Part shown: positions 61,265 through 64,000 of the stretch, piece after piece
Numbering within the stretch: the first letter of the stretch is position 1
How the letters are laid out: each line of letters begins with the position of its first letter
Source: Nitzschia sp. pyKryTriq1
Taxonomy: Eukaryota > Bacillariophyta > Bacillariophyceae > Bacillariales > Bacillariaceae
Assembly: GCA_956465555.1 (NCBI GenBank)
Contig: OY101118.1
Span: forward strand, 496,001 to 560,000
Direction: 5' to 3'
Length of the DNA: 64,000 bases
The notes under the pieces: generated by a model
Told to the model about the DNA's origin: nothing
Database searches by the model: none
Seen by the model: the letters and a program-made list of their open reading frames with translations, nothing else
Made by a program: the position numbers and the translations under genes

Positions 61265-62131
61265 ACCGCACTGGTCTGTTAAAGAGTTATCGTAGACGCT
61301 CGATCGGTGCTTCCAAAGTGAATAAGTATCTCAAAAATATTTCAATACCCTGCCAGTATTTTGTAGTTTTGCCTCCAAATTGCAATGATACAGCTGCAGA
61401 TTATGGCTGTCTACTAGCTAGAGAAAGTCTATCGGCGGACAAGGATGGGGCAGAGCAAGACGAGAATTGATAGATGGTTGATGGTTGTACTGTCCCTGTA
61501 ATAGAAGATACAGGTACGGTAGGTTCACAACTCAAAATGTTTTTACTGTTCTGTAACAACCGCCAAACTTGCACGGACGGTACCAGGTACAGTACGAGGT
61601 ACCGTACCAGGTACTGTACCGGAAATAAAAGAGGCACAACACCATTCTTCAATTTTTTTTTTCATATTCTCCGTCCGTACCAGGCACCGGTAGGTACATA
61701 CCGGTACGCTTGTACAGTTCGATGAGTAGAGGCGGTACGAGTACCGGTACTGTACAAGCAAGTCCCATGGTCCGCACATTCCGCCTTTCGGTTCCCTTCG
61801 CGCGCCGGCCAGTCCCTTACGTCACAGAACTTCAGCTGTGACTGGCGACTCCGATCGCATCTACGGTACAGCACAGTGCAGTGCAGTGCAGTGCAGTACC
61901 ACTACCGTACGTCGGCCGAAAAATGGGCGGTTAAGAAAAACGTTATCCTCTTTCGCGCCCTTTCTCAACCCTCATTCGTGCTGGTCGGCCACAAAATTTG
62001 AAATTCAACGGCAACATGTCAATGGGATGATCTATAAAAATGAGAAAACGATCTAGTCTACCTCGTGACACGAGACCACAAGCAAGATAACAATCAACTA
62101 AAATAGATCATCTTTCTTCGATTCCATCACC
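61265..62131. other. Divergent intergenic spacer with GTAC palindromes and a pentamer repeat
   Basis: Contains a dense GTACCAGGTAC/ACCGGTAC cluster (61560-61770) and a (GTGCA)n run (61871-61897). No gene seen. Confidence 0.6.
61871..61897. repeat. (GTGCA)n pentamer repeat
   Basis: Four to five tandem GTGCA units upstream of the acylated-protein gene. Confidence 0.85.
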
Positions 62132-62944
62132 ATGGGCCAATGTGCCTCTCAACCCCATAACGTATTGACATATGAGTTCGATCCTTATAAGGACTTGGAC
62201 ATGAAGCTTTTCACAATTTCCAATTCTGAGGCCTACAACCGAGTAAGGCTCGCAGGATCCCAATGCATAAAGATAAACGGTGTGCAAGGCACTACTTATC
62301 CAAATGATTATATGCCATCGATCAAGACGAAACGAAGGGGCTCTAAAGATGACACATCTTGTCGACTTGTCAATCTAAATGTCGCGGCTCAGGGCAATCC
62401 ATACGGAGGTTCGGCTAGAGTCTTGTTAACAACCAAGGCCCCACGACTCACAAAGGCAGGCCCCCCCACACTTGATGTTGTATTTCGAGACAATACCACA
62501 GTTCGAGTGGGATTCCAACTGATGCCACGATCATCCTCATCTGCCGGCGCAAGAACAATCGACGAGAAGAATAACAATGCCTGGATGGCAACGAGTATCC
62601 ATTTCAATGATGTGGCATTTCCGAGGTTTCGGATCCAAATGACTCGAAAAGAATTCCCGTTTTTGGTCCAACTCTTTGATGGAAAGACCAACGAAACATA
62701 CGTCTCCTTATTGACCTACGGAGCCGCAAAAAATCAACCCCGGACAATGCACGCATTTCGGAGAAACATCGATACACCAGAAAAGGCCAGAAAAGCGTAC
62801 TATTCTGAGCTGTTTGCTGTATTGGACGAGGATCAAGGCCTTTTAGCATTTCAAGACGGACTAGCAACAGATACCGAAAAGGCAACCTTTTGTATCATGT
62901 TGCTAATGAGAATGCGATTGCTCACATGCAATGGAGATTGGTAG
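62132..62944 (+). CDS. Hypothetical protein with dual-acylation N-terminus
   Basis: Single exon, 270 residues. MGQCASQ fits N-myristoylation at Gly2 with palmitoylation at Cys4, as in many plasma-membrane signalling proteins. The rest looks like a soluble mixed fold resembling a tubby- or C2-type beta-sandwich in pattern (SCRLVNLNVAAQGNPYGGSA, TLDVVFRDNTTVRVGFQLMP, FPRFRIQMTRKEFPFLVQLF), but I cannot assign it. The C-terminus is helical (KATFCIMLLMRMRLLTC). It is probably a peripheral membrane protein. It has no introns and its 3' end converges on the glycosyltransferase-like gene with 86 bases between. Confidence 0.7.
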   Translation: MGQCASQPHNVLTYEFDPYKDLDMKLFTISNSEAYNRVRLAGSQCIKINGVQGTTYPNDYMPSIKTKRRGSKDDTSCRLVNLNVAAQGNPYGGSARVLLTTKAPRLTKAGPPTLDVVFRDNTTVRVGFQLMPRSSSSAGARTIDEKNNNAWMATSIHFNDVAFPRFRIQMTRKEFPFLVQLFDGKTNETYVSLLTYGAAKNQPRTMHAFRRNIDTPEKARKAYYSELFAVLDEDQGLLAFQDGLATDTEKATFCIMLLMRMRLLTCNGDW

Positions 62945-63030
62945 AAATAAAGTTGTGTCTTCACGGTGTATACATGTACATTTCTAATGGGACTGGTCAA
63001 TTTTTGTTCTTAAAAAAGATGCTTCTGTGG

Positions 63031-64000
63031 TCACTGGTGCTTAATTACGGTAGATAGATCTTCATATAAGTGCTCATGTTCCACTCGATTCAATGGGTCT
63101 GGGCACGTTTTGAATGCTTCTGAGTAGAAAGTCCACACAAAGCTGTCCGCGGGAGGGCGTTCCCCGTATAGATGCTGAAATTCCAACAGGCGGGCTTGGC
63201 CACAAAACCAGGAACCTTTGGCCGAGCGTTTTTCAAAAATGGATACCGGAAATCGAGGCGCCTTTTCAAGTGCGGGAATCCAAGTGTCTGTCGACTTTGG
63301 TAAATCAATATAGCCACATAAGTATTCCCCAGGGTAAACGTCGCATGGTTTCACTGAAGGATGAGAACCAAGCCAATGCTCCATGGCAAATCGATTGCGG
63401 CCGACAAAATATTCATCTTCATATTGTTGAAACGTAGGCTTTGGAATGGATGGATCCTTTGCCTGCTGCATAACAGCCGTCATCAGATTTTCCATCTTGT
63501 CCCCAAATTGGTTGGGTGGAATGAGTTTTTGAATGTAGGAGCACGTACTCGTCCACATATTGCCGGCCATGTGCATGTGCGGGAAGGGCGAGAATCGAGC
63601 TCCACAAACATTACAGGAATTTTCGTCGCCATCGATGTTTTTAGTACCGATCATTTGACACGAATCTGAAAAGGCTCCCTTGGTGAGCAATGTTCGAAAA
63701 TGTCGATTTTTCGGCGTCGGATGTAGGGATCCTTTGTCGTGCAGGTAGGTGACAAGGGTGTCGGGGTGCTCCAGACAATAGTCGTACAACGCTTGTAACG
63801 TCAAGCCTTCATCGCCCTTTTCTGTATACTGGATAAGATGGCATTTGTTCCCACATTCTTTTTGGATTTCGTCAGTGGCATTGTGCCCGATTACGTTATA
63901 GAAAAGCTCGGCCGAATCGAGGAGACGGGAGTTGCGCTTTTCGGCTAGCTGTTCTTTGATGATGCCCATAGCTCGGTAGTTCTTTTCTGCGTTGGGAATA
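63031..64000 (-). CDS. Glycosyltransferase-like protein, N-terminus cut by window edge
   Basis: The frame is open from 64000 to the stop at 63031; the first Met inside is at 63969, but the upstream codons (IPNAEKNYRA) read like continuing protein, so the gene probably starts outside. Motifs seen are VTYLHDKGSLHPTPKNRHFR, NVCGARFSPFPHMHMAGNMW and EDEYFVGRNRFAMEHWLGSH. A 'YxHxKGS' strand followed by a 'GNmW' element occurs in a stramenopile/bacterial group of putative glycosyltransferases; this is recognition by pattern and not certain. The paired Cys (CNVCG) suggest a metal site or disulfide. Substrate unknown. Confidence 0.6.
   Translation of the reverse strand, partial: IPNAEKNYRAMGIIKEQLAEKRNSRLLDSAELFYNVIGHNATDEIQKECGNKCHLIQYTEKGDEGLTLQALYDYCLEHPDTLVTYLHDKGSLHPTPKNRHFRTLLTKGAFSDSCQMIGTKNIDGDENSCNVCGARFSPFPHMHMAGNMWTSTCSYIQKLIPPNQFGDKMENLMTAVMQQAKDPSIPKPTFQQYEDEYFVGRNRFAMEHWLGSHPSVKPCDVYPGEYLCGYIDLPKSTDTWIPALEKAPRFPVSIFEKRSAKGSWFCGQARLLEFQHLYGERPPADSFVWTFYSEAFKTCPDPLNRVEHEHLYEDLSTVIKHQ

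Overview
The window is nuclear DNA of a photosynthetic stramenopile, most probably a diatom. Genes are compact and carry 0 to 4 short introns (about 100-170 bases) with GTAAGT/GTACGT/GTGAGT donors and YAG acceptors. Several N-termini are ER signal peptides followed by an 'A-F'-type motif (SAFVP, LAFTA, SGFSI, DAFPI, RAFVV), the bipartite plastid-targeting signature of diatoms. Several proteins are of types I associate with diatoms: a Thr/Pro mucin ectodomain fused to a PDZ domain, and a protein with an 'RGLE' block. I cannot name the species. I see no rRNA, tRNA, CRISPR array or intact transposon.

Layout. 1-6070: adrenodoxin reductase (C-terminus cut by the window edge), a prolyl-hydroxylase-like 2OG oxygenase and a five-exon mitochondrial sulfite oxidase with a 21-base microexon. 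6071-7526: a gene-free, repeat-rich spacer with a MITE-like element. 7527-19473: a Cys-knuckle protein, F-actin capping protein beta, a COPI-associated EF-hand membrane protein, a PhyH-like oxygenase, a short membrane-anchored glucosidase II beta-like protein, a small secretory protein, and a GGQ release-factor-like protein fused to DUF504. 19474-28371: a Gln/His-rich protein; histidinol dehydrogenase and a fused LeuC-LeuD isopropylmalate isomerase, which diverge from one spacer; and a cupin-DUF952 protein. 28372-39955: a KIX/Med15-like protein, a rhomboid-like membrane protein, a SHOCT-tailed protein, a PLP enzyme of the ACC deaminase/D-cysteine desulfhydrase family, a DTW-domain tRNA aminocarboxypropyltransferase, an SPF45/DRT111-like splicing protein and a secreted ankyrin protein. 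40015-64000: RPAP1, a secreted GH36/raffinose-synthase-like hydrolase, a mitochondrial NDP kinase, PIG-A, a beta-propeller-like protein, DNAJC17, the mucin-PDZ receptor, the 'RGLE' protein, a BTB/T1 protein, an acylated protein, and a glycosyltransferase-like protein cut by the right edge.

The genes do not form one pathway; this is ordinary eukaryotic gene order. The local relationships worth noting are the divergent HisD/LeuCD pair (both predicted plastid amino-acid biosynthesis enzymes) and strong strand alternation (24 of 31 neighbouring pairs on opposite strands). Spacers are often rich in short GTAC-based palindromes (TACCGGTA, GTACCAGGTAC, CTACTAGTAG) and microsatellites.

The most unusual items are the SANT-like/DUF504/GGQ fusion with a predicted plastid presequence, the mucin-TM-PDZ protein, the truncated glucosidase II beta-like protein, the SPF45-like protein without G-patch or RRM, the sulfite oxidase microexon and two perfect 22-bp palindromes.
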